NCBI RefSeq assembly: GCF_026262505.1
Contig: NC_067205.1
Location: forward strand, 5,332,001 to 5,396,000
From: Trichomonas vaginalis G3
Taxonomy: Eukaryota > Parabasalia > Trichomonadida > Trichomonadidae
Reading direction: 5' to 3'
Length of the DNA: 64,000 nucleotides
Position numbers and translations under genes: made by a program. A model generated the notes under the pieces. The model was given only the letters and a program-made list of their open reading frames with translations, ran no database searches and was not told where the DNA came from. Below are positions 11,385 to 21,469 of this stretch, piece after piece. The first letter of the stretch is position 1; every line of letters starts with the position of its first letter.

Positions 11385-11800
11385 AGAAACTGCTTCATGC
11401 TGTGTTGAGTATTGTTGAATAATTTGAAGTAGTGGTTTTTGAAATCAGCACCCCTATGAGAGCGCTGGCGACCGAAACACCACTAGTAAGATTGTGTATT
11501 AGAAACTGCTTCATGCTGTGTTGAGTAAGCTTCGATGTCTTTGTAGGATAGCTTTCTGAGAGCGAAACAAGATAGTGTTGAAAAAAAATTTTGAAAATCT
11601 GAGAGACTGTGCAAGAGCCAACGACCAAAACACTACCAGTAAGATACAGCAGTAGTAGCTGCTTCATGCTGCATTGAGTATTGTTGAATAATTTGAAGTA
11701 GTGGTTTTTGAAATCAGCACCCCTATGAGAGCGCTGGCGACCGAAACACCACTAGTAAGATTGTGTATTAGAAACTGCTTCATGCTGTGTTGAGTAAGCT
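11385..11800. repeat. Direct repeats containing GAGAGCGCTGGCGACC
   Basis: A segment of about 145 bp at 11385-11530 recurs at about 11663-11800 with very few changes. A third, diverged version lies between them. The shared text includes ACTGCTTCATGCTG and CACCACTAGTAAGAT. No gene is visible; it is the internal repeat of the non-autonomous element. Confidence 0.8.
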
Positions 11801-12104
11801 TCGATATCTTTATCAGACCACCTTTAAATTAACCACTCACATTCTCACTGTGGTCCATCTAAAATTTGTAAGCTTTATGACATAAAATTATATTATATGC
11901 AGGATCCCACCTATTACTTAATCTTTTTGGAATAAATGTTTTATAATATTTATCGATTGATTGTAATTTTTTGTATAAAAAAAGTTTTTTATTTATATTA
12001 AAAATATATTCGGTTAATGATATTATCTTATAATTTGTAAATAAATCTAGTAATAAAATAACTTTAATAGTTGGTGTCACTTTTTCGAAAATTCTGGTTT
12101 TTTC

Positions 12105-12185
12105 CAATATTATCAAGACTCTAATTGAATTATGCTATTGAGCTTGTAATTATAAAGTATTGATGTATGGCAAAGGTTGTTCTTT
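12105..12185 (+). repeat. 81-bp direct repeat, right copy
   Basis: Identical to 8809-8889. It continues into the spacer before the PPDK-like gene, so this copy probably lies in the original context. Confidence 0.9.
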
Positions 12186-12371
12186 TCAAATCCAACCTAT
12201 TCTAATGAAATTTTGAGAATTGATTTCGCAAATCAATACAAAAAATCTATTTTAAACAAATTTTAGAGTTAAACGCTTCTATCTACTGTTATTGTAAGAT
12301 AATAATTTATTTTTCTAGGGTCTTACACCAACGATTTCCCCATAGAAAAAAAAACGTTATTTGGATAGAGA

Positions 12372-14921
12372 ATGGACACAGTAATTTCTCTATCTGATGT
12401 TCCATCATTATTAAGGAAACTCGGCTCATGGGAGAAAGTAGAAGAACTATGTGGCGAGAAAGCTGTCAATTTAGCCAAAATTATCGGATCAAACGTAAAT
12501 ATTGCGGATGGTTTTGTTATTACAGATGCAGCATATCAAAAATACGTCGAAAATGGAAACAAATTACCCGATTCAGTCTGGGATGAGATCTTAAAGCATC
12601 TTCATTCGCTTGAACAAAGAGTCGCCAAATTCTTTGGTCAGAAGAGACCTCTTTTCTTAACAGCAACAGGCCCATCACCATTACCAGGCATCGATGGTAT
12701 CGGAATGAATGACTTTACTGCAAATGAATTAGCAACTTCTTCAACATTACGCGATTTACCTTATCAGCTCTATCCACGCTTAATTTCATCACTTGCCTCT
12801 ATCGCATACGGAATTGATCGTGATGAGTTCTCGTATATTTTCGATCAATTATTGGATTACACTGGCTCAATCCACGTCACCAACTTCAAACCATACGATT
12901 GGATCCATCTCACAAAGATCTACAAATCAATTGTCGTACGTAAAACCGGAAAAGTCTTCCCACAGAACGTTTTAGACCAACTCAAGCTTGCAATTGAAGC
13001 CATTCTTAAGGAATACACAATACTCGAGACCAAGTTCTCATCCGGATTCTCAATCTTCATACAACAGCACGTTTTCGGAGACTACGACGCAAATTCATAC
13101 AGTGCTATCCTTACGAACTACGATTCAGAGACCGGCAAGAAAGGTATTTCAGGCCAGTTCTGCAAGCAGAGTTCTCTTGATGATATAGAGAACGGATACA
13201 GACCACTTTCTCCAGGATCCGAAGTTGATAAGACCGGATCAGAGATTGTTTCCCGCATTGACTCCAGAATCGACTTCCCCTTCGTCGTCGGCGTCGTCAA
13301 CCGCGCAAACAAAGTGTTTGTGACCCACATTCACAAAGCCATTTTCGGCGATGAGCGACCATTCAACATCGTCAACGAGTCAATCAAGGGTGGAATGGGC
13401 AAGAAAGAGGCCATCAACCTTATTGACGCGATTTCGATTTCGAATGCGAATAAAAATAAGCTTGTCGAAGCTCCAAGCGAAGCCTTAGCCAAAGGAGCCG
13501 AAGGATCACTCGGTGCAGCATCAGGACCAATTGTTTTCTCCAACGCTAAGTGCATAGAGCGTGCTAAAAACGGAGAAAACGTCATTTTGGTCAAATCCCA
13601 AATTACCGGTGCAGACATTGCCGCCGTTGCCGCCTCTTCCGGTGTTATTTCCCTTCACGGCGCAGAGTTCTCCAACGCCGCCTTCATTGCACGCAGTCTC
13701 TGCAAGCCAGGCGTCTTCGGAATCGAAGGATCAATCATCGACCACGAAGAAAACTGTTTGAAGATTTCCGACATCGCGCTGAAGGAAGGAGAAGTCGTAA
13801 CAATCGCTGGAGGCTTCTTGTACCAGAACGCTGTCCCTCTCACACCGAAACTCTCAGAGCAGAACATCTTGGACGTATTGAATGTCGCAGATGAAATCAG
13901 AAAAGATAAATTTTCTGTCACTTCACTTTGTTCGAATTCTGATGACGTCAAGAAGAGTCTTTCTCTTGGAGCAGCCTCTCTCGGCATTCTCTGCATGGAC
14001 TCCATCATTCTCAACAACGCGAAGGAGCTGATCATCAAATTGGTTGATAACCAAAATGATGAATCAATTTCAAAGGAAATTTCTGACAAAATCACTCCGA
14101 TTATTGCTGATGCGATCAAAGCAAATGACAAATCTACATCGACTGTGAGATTGTTGTCATTGGCTCTTGGCGCTTTTCTTCCTTCTTTGAAGGAGTTAAC
14201 AGCGGATATCGCGAAACTCAGAGTGATGAAAGAAAACAACAAAGATTTCGATGAAGAAAAAGAAAAACAACTCCAGGAGAAGGAGAAACTCATCGAAAAG
14301 ACAAGAAAACACAATGAAAGTAACCCGTTGATGGGTACAAGAGGTGCAAGACTCCTTTTGACAGTTAAACCTCTCTTAGATTGTTTGGTAAATTCAATTT
14401 TATCTGCTGTCAAAACCGCTGGCAAAAACAGTGTCAGAATTTTGATTCCATTAGTTACAAAAGCCAAAGAAGTCCGCCGCTTGAAAGAGCAGATCCGGGA
14501 GCTTGCAAAGGCTCAGGAAGTTGAAGTGGAAGTTGGTTCTTCAATGGAATGCGCAAGAAGCTGTTTGACAAGCGACAAAATTTCTGAATTTTCTGACTTT
14601 GTTTATATTGATGTCGAAGGATTGACACAGACTTTGTTTGGTATGTATAGAGAGGACGCACAGCACTCTTTCATGACAGAATACAATGCATGGAATATAC
14701 TGAAGGCGAACCCGTTCCAGGTGTTCGATGAACAAGGTGTTGGAGATATAATTAGGAAGTCATGCGAGAAATCATCGAAGAAAATTGTTGTTTGCGGAAA
14801 ACAGGTAGCTTCTCAACAGGCAATCAAGTTCTTGGCTGGTGTTGGAGTTGCTGGTGTTGTCTGCGAATCAGATGAAATTCCATTGGCTAGATTGGCTGCT
14901 GGACAATTCTGCTCGAACTAA
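12372..14921 (+). CDS. Pyruvate phosphate dikinase-like protein, probable pseudoenzyme
   Basis: A single intact ORF of 849 codons, slightly shorter than usual PPDK (about 870-880). The PPDK order is visible: N-terminal ATP-grasp (GEKAVNL near residue 30), swivelling phosphohistidine domain (about 400-450) and C-terminal PEP/pyruvate barrel (NPLMGTRGARL, LTQTLFGMYRED, PLARLAAGQ). Catalytic positions are changed throughout. The ATP-site SVRSGA block reads TATGPSP. The phosphohistidine block, normally TSHAA, reads FSNAA near residue 434, so the histidine is missing. The GLCRTEH block reads GILCMDS. The TNDLTQ block reads VEGLTQ. The CGEHGGDP block reads CGKQVASQ, keeping only the cysteine. The frame is intact and codon use is C-rich, so it is probably expressed. 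I infer a non-catalytic, perhaps regulatory, paralogue; an altered activity is possible. Confidence 0.9.
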   Translation: MDTVISLSDVPSLLRKLGSWEKVEELCGEKAVNLAKIIGSNVNIADGFVITDAAYQKYVENGNKLPDSVWDEILKHLHSLEQRVAKFFGQKRPLFLTATGPSPLPGIDGIGMNDFTANELATSSTLRDLPYQLYPRLISSLASIAYGIDRDEFSYIFDQLLDYTGSIHVTNFKPYDWIHLTKIYKSIVVRKTGKVFPQNVLDQLKLAIEAILKEYTILETKFSSGFSIFIQQHVFGDYDANSYSAILTNYDSETGKKGISGQFCKQSSLDDIENGYRPLSPGSEVDKTGSEIVSRIDSRIDFPFVVGVVNRANKVFVTHIHKAIFGDERPFNIVNESIKGGMGKKEAINLIDAISISNANKNKLVEAPSEALAKGAEGSLGAASGPIVFSNAKCIERAKNGENVILVKSQITGADIAAVAASSGVISLHGAEFSNAAFIARSLCKPGVFGIEGSIIDHEENCLKISDIALKEGEVVTIAGGFLYQNAVPLTPKLSEQNILDVLNVADEIRKDKFSVTSLCSNSDDVKKSLSLGAASLGILCMDSIILNNAKELIIKLVDNQNDESISKEISDKITPIIADAIKANDKSTSTVRLLSLALGAFLPSLKELTADIAKLRVMKENNKDFDEEKEKQLQEKEKLIEKTRKHNESNPLMGTRGARLLLTVKPLLDCLVNSILSAVKTAGKNSVRILIPLVTKAKEVRRLKEQIRELAKAQEVEVEVGSSMECARSCLTSDKISEFSDFVYIDVEGLTQTLFGMYREDAQHSFMTEYNAWNILKANPFQVFDEQGVGDIIRKSCEKSSKKIVVCGKQVASQQAIKFLAGVGVAGVVCESDEIPLARLAAGQFCSN

Positions 14922-15372
14922 AAAATGATATTTATTTCTTTTTTTATAACTTATGTGATAATAATTTTTTAATTCATTACTTTATGGAAATATGGATTAT
15001 AATTCTTAATTTTACAGAATCATTTTTGCTCATCAAGGATGTGTATATTGATGTATTGGAATAACATTTGTTGAATGTGATGTTTTTTATTGTCAATTTG
15101 GGCAGAAACTAATAAAAACAGTGATTGATATCAGTAATCTTTATGGATGATATCATAGAGTCATAGGAGAGGAAAAATTATAGTAACTTCAAAACTCTTT
15201 TTTATTTAGTTATTTAGTAATGCTATCATATAAGTCATCACAATTTTGTTTCTTTCTCTATAAAATTATATCATAAATCTCTATCTCAATGAGTTGAAAA
15301 CAAAGAAAAAAAAAATATTAATTTATAGAGTTTTTATGACAAATTTATGGTATAAAAGTACAACAATTTTAA
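14922..15372. other. Spacer between convergent genes
   Basis: About 450 bp of AT-rich DNA between the 3' ends of the PPDK-like gene and the adaptin gene. I see no gene or clear structure. Confidence 0.5.
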
Positions 15373-17703
15373 TCAGTTAAGCTTTTGGATTGACCCAACT
15401 TCACGAATTGGCTGAGAGCCCATCATATATGAAACTGCGATGTTCAATCCAAAGGGAGCTCCGTTAGACATGAGATACAAAAGCTGTGTCAGTGGTTTTC
15501 TCTCCTTCATCGGCCTCAAAACCTTCTCCGACGGCTCCTTCGGCAGGATCTTCCAACCAACAGGGACTCTGAACTCCATTACGAAGTTCACAAGCATCTT
15601 CTCAGTGGTGGGAATGACAGTGAGCATCAGAGCGACCTGGTTCTGGTTGTTTTGGTTGATCTGGCTCTGACCAAATATAACAAAATCAACTGTTTTCATG
15701 ACAACAAAGGAGTTTGGAGGCGGAGGAAGTGGAGAGGACTGTTGGACAGGTGCTGGAGCTGGAGCTGGTTGAGAAACTGGAGTAGATAACAATTCTTTCA
15801 AAGGATCTGGCATATTTTGAGCTGCTGGTTGGGCAGGAGCTGGTGTAGATAAATCTAAGAGGTTGTTGAGAAGAAGGTCTGGACTTGTTTCTTGTTTTTC
15901 TGGTTTTTTGACCTCATGAGCAGCATTTTCTTGAATTTCGCCGGAAACTTCTGAAGTTGGCGCTAAAATAACTTCTGCAAACTCTGGCATATTAAGAAGA
16001 TTTATCAATTCGCCAGCTCTCTGTTGAATTTCAACATTATTATTATTCAATGCGTTCTGCATCACAGGGATGATCTTTTCGTACTGTCTAAACCTCACAC
16101 ATAATTTTGCTAATGCCGTGAGTATCATCATTTTAGACTGATCCTTAGTCTGTGGCATGTTTAATAATTCAATCATTGTTTCCATGGTCGAATCATCGAA
16201 TTCAGTGGCCATTTCGCCAAGTATATATGCGGCGAGCTGGCATGCGGCCTGATTATCGACTTTCATCAAGAAGGGAGGCAAAGATTGCAAAACTTCCTCT
16301 TTAATTTCGGGATGTTTGAACACGTAGTCAACGAATGAGGTGATCAGCTCCGAACCGAAATAATCTCCGTTCTCAAAAACGATATCAACGACAGATTTGA
16401 GAATAAAATGAGAATCTTTGGAATATCTGAGAACTGCGTAGTATAATCTGTTCACGAGCTCTGCCCTAAAATCAGAGTTCGCCAATCTGATGTACTGGAG
16501 CATCTCCGGAACAATTGTTTCCACATTAGATTCATCAATCAAAGCCAAAATGACGGAAAGAGCAACTCTACGGAGCTGTGAGTCGGCGTTATCAATACAT
16601 CTAACAATATGCTTCTTGTAGCGTTGTAATGCAACGGAATCGCTCGATTCGTGGTTAATAATCATATTATCGCGGTACAAAACGCGATTGAAGAGCGAAA
16701 GAGCTCCATAAAGGATATTCGGATCTTTGTATGATAACATTCTACCAGCTTGGTTGTATCCGAGGCCTCTAAGTGATGAATTTTCTGTAACATTTACAAT
16801 TGCTTCGACAGATTGGTATAAAATGGCTCTTTGAGCGTTCCTTCTTGCATCTGTTGATGTGACAATCTCTTGTAGGAGGTCGAGGAATACTTGCGAATCG
16901 CAATTAAGTAAACTTAAGACTTTGACGATTTTGCACTGTAAAAATGGGTCAAAAGTGACACCAAAAGCGTATTGTTGTGGTGGTTTCGATGTTACAAGTA
17001 TTTTAAGCATCATTGTATAAGGGTTGATGAAGATTTTCCAAAGATCAGCCATTTTCGGATTAATTTCAAGAGCTTTGAGGATGCAATTTGTTCCTGTCAT
17101 AATTGTACCGTTATCGTTGCTATTAAGAAGTGTCTGGAAGCTGTTCTTGAATGATGGAATTAATTCTGGGAGAAATTCCATTGTTTTGTACAAAGCCATG
17201 GCTGCTTTCTTGAGAACTTTTTTATTCGTCAATTCCTTGATGACTTTCTGGATCGTATTAGCTGTCTCTGTGCATATTTCTTTCGTTCCGTAATTTGCAA
17301 TGAACGATAAAGCTAAGCATTGTATTAATATATTAGGAGATTGGATATCACCGAGTAATGTTTGTGTAACCAATACTGATACTTCTGAGCTTTCATCGAG
17401 TAATTGACCAGTTGCAAGATATCCGACTCTTTTCTTGACAAAAGACTTGTTCGCCATAAGCTGAACCGAATACATTTGTGCCCAACTGACATTTTCGCCA
17501 ATTGTATCAAGAAATACGATCTCTGTAAGTAAAAAATGATTATTCACTGCTCCTTCTTTCTTTAATTCAGCCCTAATGAAAGCCATCTCTGTGTTTATGA
17601 TAAACTTCATCTTTTCGATTGTTTCTGCTAATCTAACACTTGAGATAAATTCATTTAAATGATTCATTGACATTTTGTTATAAAAAAATTTTTTTTCATT
17701 CAT
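15373..17703 (-). CDS. AP-1 gamma-type adaptin (clathrin adaptor large subunit)
   Basis: ORF of up to 776 codons. The N-terminal helical trunk resembles gamma-adaptin: FISSVRLAETIEKMKFII, AFIRAELKK, then RVGYLATGQLLDE, SSLRGLGYNQAGRML and a long HEAT-like solenoid to about residue 570. A Pro/Ala/Gln-rich hinge (about 590-660) contains LLNNLLDLSTP, a clathrin-box-like sequence. The last 110 residues form the ear domain. The product should sort cargo at the trans-Golgi and endosomes as part of a heterotetramer. The first ATG lies at the edge of a GC hairpin; the ATG 10 codons later (17673, MSMNHLNEF) is the more likely start because it matches the usual adaptin N-terminus. No intron or break is visible. 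Confidence 0.9.
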   Translation of the reverse strand: MNEKKFFYNKMSMNHLNEFISSVRLAETIEKMKFIINTEMAFIRAELKKEGAVNNHFLLTEIVFLDTIGENVSWAQMYSVQLMANKSFVKKRVGYLATGQLLDESSEVSVLVTQTLLGDIQSPNILIQCLALSFIANYGTKEICTETANTIQKVIKELTNKKVLKKAAMALYKTMEFLPELIPSFKNSFQTLLNSNDNGTIMTGTNCILKALEINPKMADLWKIFINPYTMMLKILVTSKPPQQYAFGVTFDPFLQCKIVKVLSLLNCDSQVFLDLLQEIVTSTDARRNAQRAILYQSVEAIVNVTENSSLRGLGYNQAGRMLSYKDPNILYGALSLFNRVLYRDNMIINHESSDSVALQRYKKHIVRCIDNADSQLRRVALSVILALIDESNVETIVPEMLQYIRLANSDFRAELVNRLYYAVLRYSKDSHFILKSVVDIVFENGDYFGSELITSFVDYVFKHPEIKEEVLQSLPPFLMKVDNQAACQLAAYILGEMATEFDDSTMETMIELLNMPQTKDQSKMMILTALAKLCVRFRQYEKIIPVMQNALNNNNVEIQQRAGELINLLNMPEFAEVILAPTSEVSGEIQENAAHEVKKPEKQETSPDLLLNNLLDLSTPAPAQPAAQNMPDPLKELLSTPVSQPAPAPAPVQQSSPLPPPPNSFVVMKTVDFVIFGQSQINQNNQNQVALMLTVIPTTEKMLVNFVMEFRVPVGWKILPKEPSEKVLRPMKERKPLTQLLYLMSNGAPFGLNIAVSYMMGSQPIREVGSIQKLN

Positions 17704-17733
17704 CTATCGGCGCGTGGAGCGCGCCGATAGATG
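17701..17733. repeat. GC-rich perfect hairpin at a gene start
   Basis: A 14-bp perfect stem, CATCTATCGGCGCG and its complement, surrounds a 5-nt loop. It overlaps the first possible ATG of the adaptin gene and lies in its promoter region. It resembles three further hairpins between here and the virus-like element. Confidence 0.85.
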
Positions 17734-19102
17734 ATATATATAAGGTAGTCACAAAATCTAAGTAGAAGGGCTTTGAAATATTGAGGGGATTTGAAATTTT
17801 GGCTCTCAAAATTTACCCTTCCTCACTACTCGAATTCCGAGCCTCTCAATGAGTTTCCTCTCAATTTTGAATGGTTTATATTGGCTTTTGAATACCTTTA
17901 TTGAGAACAAAAAAATAAATATATTAAGATTCGTATAATATTGGCATTTTTCATAAAATGAAGGCCTAAAAAACAGGGCCATTCAAAAAATGAATTGTTT
18001 TGGGGAGTAGTGGATCTAGCATCTGTGTAACAAATAATAAAGATTGGCCGTAAAAATTAGGCCTAATCTCTTTTTGGTAAAATTTTGGAAATTGATATCT
18101 CTTTATATTCGTCTGTCGTGAGGTACAGATAACAAGATGATGGAATAAATGTTTTTGACATATTCACTTTTCACCCTATTGGCCGAAATTAAGTATATTG
18201 TTGCTAATTTTTCGTTTTTTACCTTGTTTTTAGGGGCACTACTACTTATTCATCTTTGTATCATTTTTGTTGAGCTCGTATTGAAAAACAATCAATGAAA
18301 TCCATGTTTTCATTTGAAATCTGATAAAGTTAAACGTGCATATAAGTTTCTCGCTGATATCACTCAATTGCAAATTCATATATATGCAATTCAAAAAAAT
18401 GAGAAAAATTTCGCATTGTCCAAATTGAAGGATATAATTTTGTTTCTTTAGCCAATAAATCAATGTATTATATTGCATTCATTATCCAATGAGTAGTTAC
18501 ACATAATATTAGCATATAACACTCTTGCTGTTTACAGATACAAATTTTGATTTGATTATTTTGTTTAAAGCTATTCTATTTATAGTGATTCTTATATAAC
18601 ATGTTGTATAAAATATCTATATTACTATTATTGTATTTCATGAATCTTTTTTAATTAATAAAATTTTATTGGAAAAATTTCAACTTTTCATTAATCTAAA
18701 TTGACATCTGTGATGCTTCCTATTCTGTTACAACTATTAAAGCTTAGATTTAAATTCGAATTCAAAATTTCAAAATTTTTTAAATTGATCAATAAAATGA
18801 TTTTAATAATATATATTTGTTTGTGCTTTTAAATTTCTTAAGCTTTCAAAATTTAAGAGAATTGATAACTTAATACAATATGATCTTAATGATATACTAA
18901 TTAATAATTCGCAAAATGTAAAAAAGTCTTCTCAAAACTAAATTCAATGCCTTTATATAGAAGATCAATCGACATTTTTTCACAAGTAGTGTAACAATCA
19001 AAAACCATTTTTAAATATCTATTTTTTAAGACTTAGTTTTGATAGCTTTCACTCAAAAATTTTCATCATATTTAAAATAATATCATATTATTAATCTGAG
19101 CC

Positions 19103-19131
19103 ATTTGATTGGCGCAAAGCGCCAATCAAAT
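19103..19131. repeat. GC-cored perfect hairpin
   Basis: A 13-bp stem ATTTGATTGGCGC with its complement and an AAA loop. Confidence 0.85.
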
Positions 19132-19285
19132 AGCGAAGAAAAAAACTTTTCAAATTATTTAATAATTTTTTATTATCAAAAGTCAAAATCAATCTGATAT
19201 CATTATGTTACATCTGATTGTAAATCGTAATTCGTTGAAATAAGTTTGCCGAACAAACAAACAAAGTTGTTCTCAAAATATAATT

Positions 19286-19304
19286 AGCGGCGTGAAGCGC
19301 CGCT
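19286..19304. repeat. Short GC hairpin
   Basis: AGCGGCG and CGCCGCT pair around TGAAG. Confidence 0.7.
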
Positions 19305-20000
19305 TCCCAAACGATAGGCAAAGAGTTTTTGAAAAATTGAGAGAAATATTGTTTTTTCATTTCACATTTTCATCTTTTCTTAACCAGACTTTCTGCACAA
19401 ACTTCTAATGTATCACATTGATCTAATGCATCATTGGTGTTCCATCATACCTTAAATGATTCACAATATGCCCATTTGGTTACAGATGAATTTTGAAAAT
19501 TCTAAAATTCTAGATTTTCGTCTATAACAAGTTCTTTGTCATCACATGCCTAATTAATCTTTAACTTTAGAGCTCCTCAATATCCTTACAAATTACATAA
19601 TTTCTGAAATATTTTCTCAACAAATATCTATGATCGCATAGATATCAGATTACAATAAGACTATTAATGTTTCAAATACATTACAACCGTTTACTATAGC
19701 TAAGACATTTTCTTCATTTATGAACATGACTTCAGCTCTAATTTTGCCAAGTAACAAACTGATGTAATATCTCATCGAAGTGTATTCATTTCACAACAAA
19801 TTCTTAATAAATGCTTTGCTTTCAATATTTCTTTCGAAAAATCTCTAAAATCTCAAAGTATTCCCTAAACCACTTCGATGGATATAAAAATCTCTCGTAT
19901 GTTTTACATAATAATCTTTGAAATATAATATTAATCGCACAAATTCAAATTTAATTGTATAAACTCATTTCCTATAATCATAATATATTTATTTTGCTGA

Positions 20001-20039
20001 AGTTGGCTGGGCTTGCCCGAAGGGCAAGCCTAGCCAACT
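20001..20039. repeat. GC-rich hairpin next to the virus-like element
   Basis: An 18-bp stem with one mismatch (GGCTTGCCC/GGGCAAGCC core) and a GAA loop, about 210 bp before the element end. Confidence 0.85.
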
Positions 20040-20248
20040 GAAGCCCGAAATTATATTATATCAAATTTGATTTTTTTTACCTAAAGAATTGTTGCAAGTA
20101 TATACATCCACGCTACAGATCATTAAACTTTATTTATTTCATTCTGACAAAGAGCTTCATGACATGCTTTTTTTTTTGATAGAGAGTTTTATATTTTTTG
20201 AAATTTACTTCATGAAATATAATAAAAACGTAATTTTCTATATATTTT

Positions 20249-20396
20249 AAAAAAAAAAAGGTAGTGGGGCCTCCAGGCACTTCGTGCCCTCTAGCCCTGA
20301 AGATGTTTAGTATAACTTTGTCCGGACAAGTAAGGGTCTATCGTCGCTACAGGAAAAGTTACAGGCGTTCCAAGGAAGTATACTTTGAGAAGCCTT
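20249..20396 (+). repeat. Left terminal inverted repeat of the virus-like element
   Basis: An A-run followed by GGTAGTGGGGC and a GGCACTTCGTGCC mini-hairpin. It matches the right end in inverted orientation, ending inside at GAGAAGCCTT. Confidence 0.9.
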
Positions 20397-20511
20397 CTTC
20401 TGGGTCGAAAACATTATATAATGTGTCGCTTTTCACAAATTATATATGTTTTCATGTTTTGTCACTTTTCTGTCACTTTTCAGGTAAAAACATTTTTATT
20501 ATTATATATAA

Positions 20512-21330
20512 ATGAATTTTACAAAACCACCGTTACCGTTCTTTGGAAATAAGAGTAGATGTAAAGATATTATATTGAGAGAACTTAAGAAACTACCGAA
20601 TGGTCTAACATTTGTAGATTTGTTCGGTGGAAGTTTCTATATATCCCATTTGTGCCATACAATATTCCCAGACTCAAAGATTATATGCAATGACTTCGAC
20701 AACTATATGGACCGTCTCAAACATATACCAGACACAAACAATATATTGAAAGAGTTAAAAGAAAAGATACCTATAGGTAAGATGGAACGTATACCATTAG
20801 ATAAGAAAAATATTGTGAGAGAGGTTTTGAAAAAAGCAGAATATATAGACTGGGATAGTATATCTGCTAGACTATTATATAGTGGTTCTATAAGAGTTCA
20901 TGACATTGAAACACTTATGTCAAAAGTTTTATATCTTAACTATACAAATGTTTTCAAAGAGGACATAGAAAAATATATTGAGGGTATAGAGTTTGTGAGA
21001 TGTCATTGGACAGAGTTGTATGAAAAATATAAAGACAAGGAAAATGTTTTCTTTATAGTGGACCCACCGTTCTATAACACATGGGATTTTCAATACCAAG
21101 TAGACTGGACTTTGAGAGACTCTTTAGAAACTTTAGACGTTTTACATAACCATCCATGCTTTTACTTTACATCCGATAAAAGTGGTTTGGAAACCGTTAT
21201 GAGATGGTTAGAGGACATACATGACTATGAGTTTAGATATGACAAGATAGAATATGAGAGAGGTCCTATAAACCGGAGAAAGTGTCATAACAAAGAAATT
21301 TTATTAGTAAGTAAATGTGGTTTGAAATAG
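20512..21330 (+). CDS. D12-class (Dam-like) DNA N6-adenine methyltransferase
   Basis: A 272-codon ORF that looks whole. It has the expected motif order of D12 methyltransferases: PLPFFGNKSR at residues 6-15 (SAM-site start), FVDLFGGSFYIS near 34 (FxGxG motif) and the catalytic IVDPPFYN near 182. The family methylates adenine in short sites, GATC being the classical Dam target. The target of this enzyme is not shown by the sequence, but six GATC-centred dyads occur later in the same element. It is the first gene after the left end, with a leader of the element type (T-run, A/T-rich stretch, ATG). Confidence 0.88.
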   Translation: MNFTKPPLPFFGNKSRCKDIILRELKKLPNGLTFVDLFGGSFYISHLCHTIFPDSKIICNDFDNYMDRLKHIPDTNNILKELKEKIPIGKMERIPLDKKNIVREVLKKAEYIDWDSISARLLYSGSIRVHDIETLMSKVLYLNYTNVFKEDIEKYIEGIEFVRCHWTELYEKYKDKENVFFIVDPPFYNTWDFQYQVDWTLRDSLETLDVLHNHPCFYFTSDKSGLETVMRWLEDIHDYEFRYDKIEYERGPINRRKCHNKEILLVSKCGLK

Positions 21331-21446
21331 GACTACTTGTTTTAGGTTTTTTCCATTGTGTCATTTATTTCTTTGACGTGGCAGAAAAGTACAGAGAATA
21401 TGAAGATGAACCAATGCCTGCAAATGTTCAGTATATGTACTCGTAA
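21315..21446 (+). CDS. 43-residue single-span membrane protein
   Basis: Starts inside the last codons of the methyltransferase gene in another frame. The peptide begins MWFEIGLLVLGFFHCVIYFF, one hydrophobic span of about 18 residues, followed by a charged, Tyr-rich tail of about 20. Small membrane proteins of this shape are common in virus-like elements. The function is unknown. Confidence 0.5.
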   Translation: MWFEIGLLVLGFFHCVIYFFDVAEKYREYEDEPMPANVQYMYS

Positions 21447-21469
21447 GAGATATTTTTATCTAATATTAA

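Larger units (their letters stand above)
10864..12095. mobile_element. Non-autonomous MULE-like element with satellite cargo
   Basis: The left end at 10864 (AGAATTTACGAAAAAGTGAC) and the right end at about 12074-12095 (GGTGTCACTTTTTCG followed by AAAATTCT) are inverted copies of the same terminal motif seen on MULE copies A and B. No transposase is encoded. The interior is a TA-rich satellite (10935-11384) and a repeated unit (11385-11800). It starts 15 bp after the end of copy B, as if two elements were inserted side by side. Confidence 0.6.
17735..20248. other. Long AT-rich non-coding stretch with GC hairpins
   Basis: About 2.5 kb without a credible gene. It contains three short GC-rich hairpins listed separately and ends in an A-run where the virus-like element begins. 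Confidence 0.55.

Noticed and set aside
10913-11418. Three overlapping plus-strand ORFs of about 160 codons (Tyr/Ile-rich)
   Set aside because: They are produced by the 16-bp TA-rich satellite, which lacks stops in these frames.
13655-14467. 270-codon ORF antisense to the PPDK-like gene
   Set aside because: The sense frame has clear PPDK homology; the antisense frame is a shadow.
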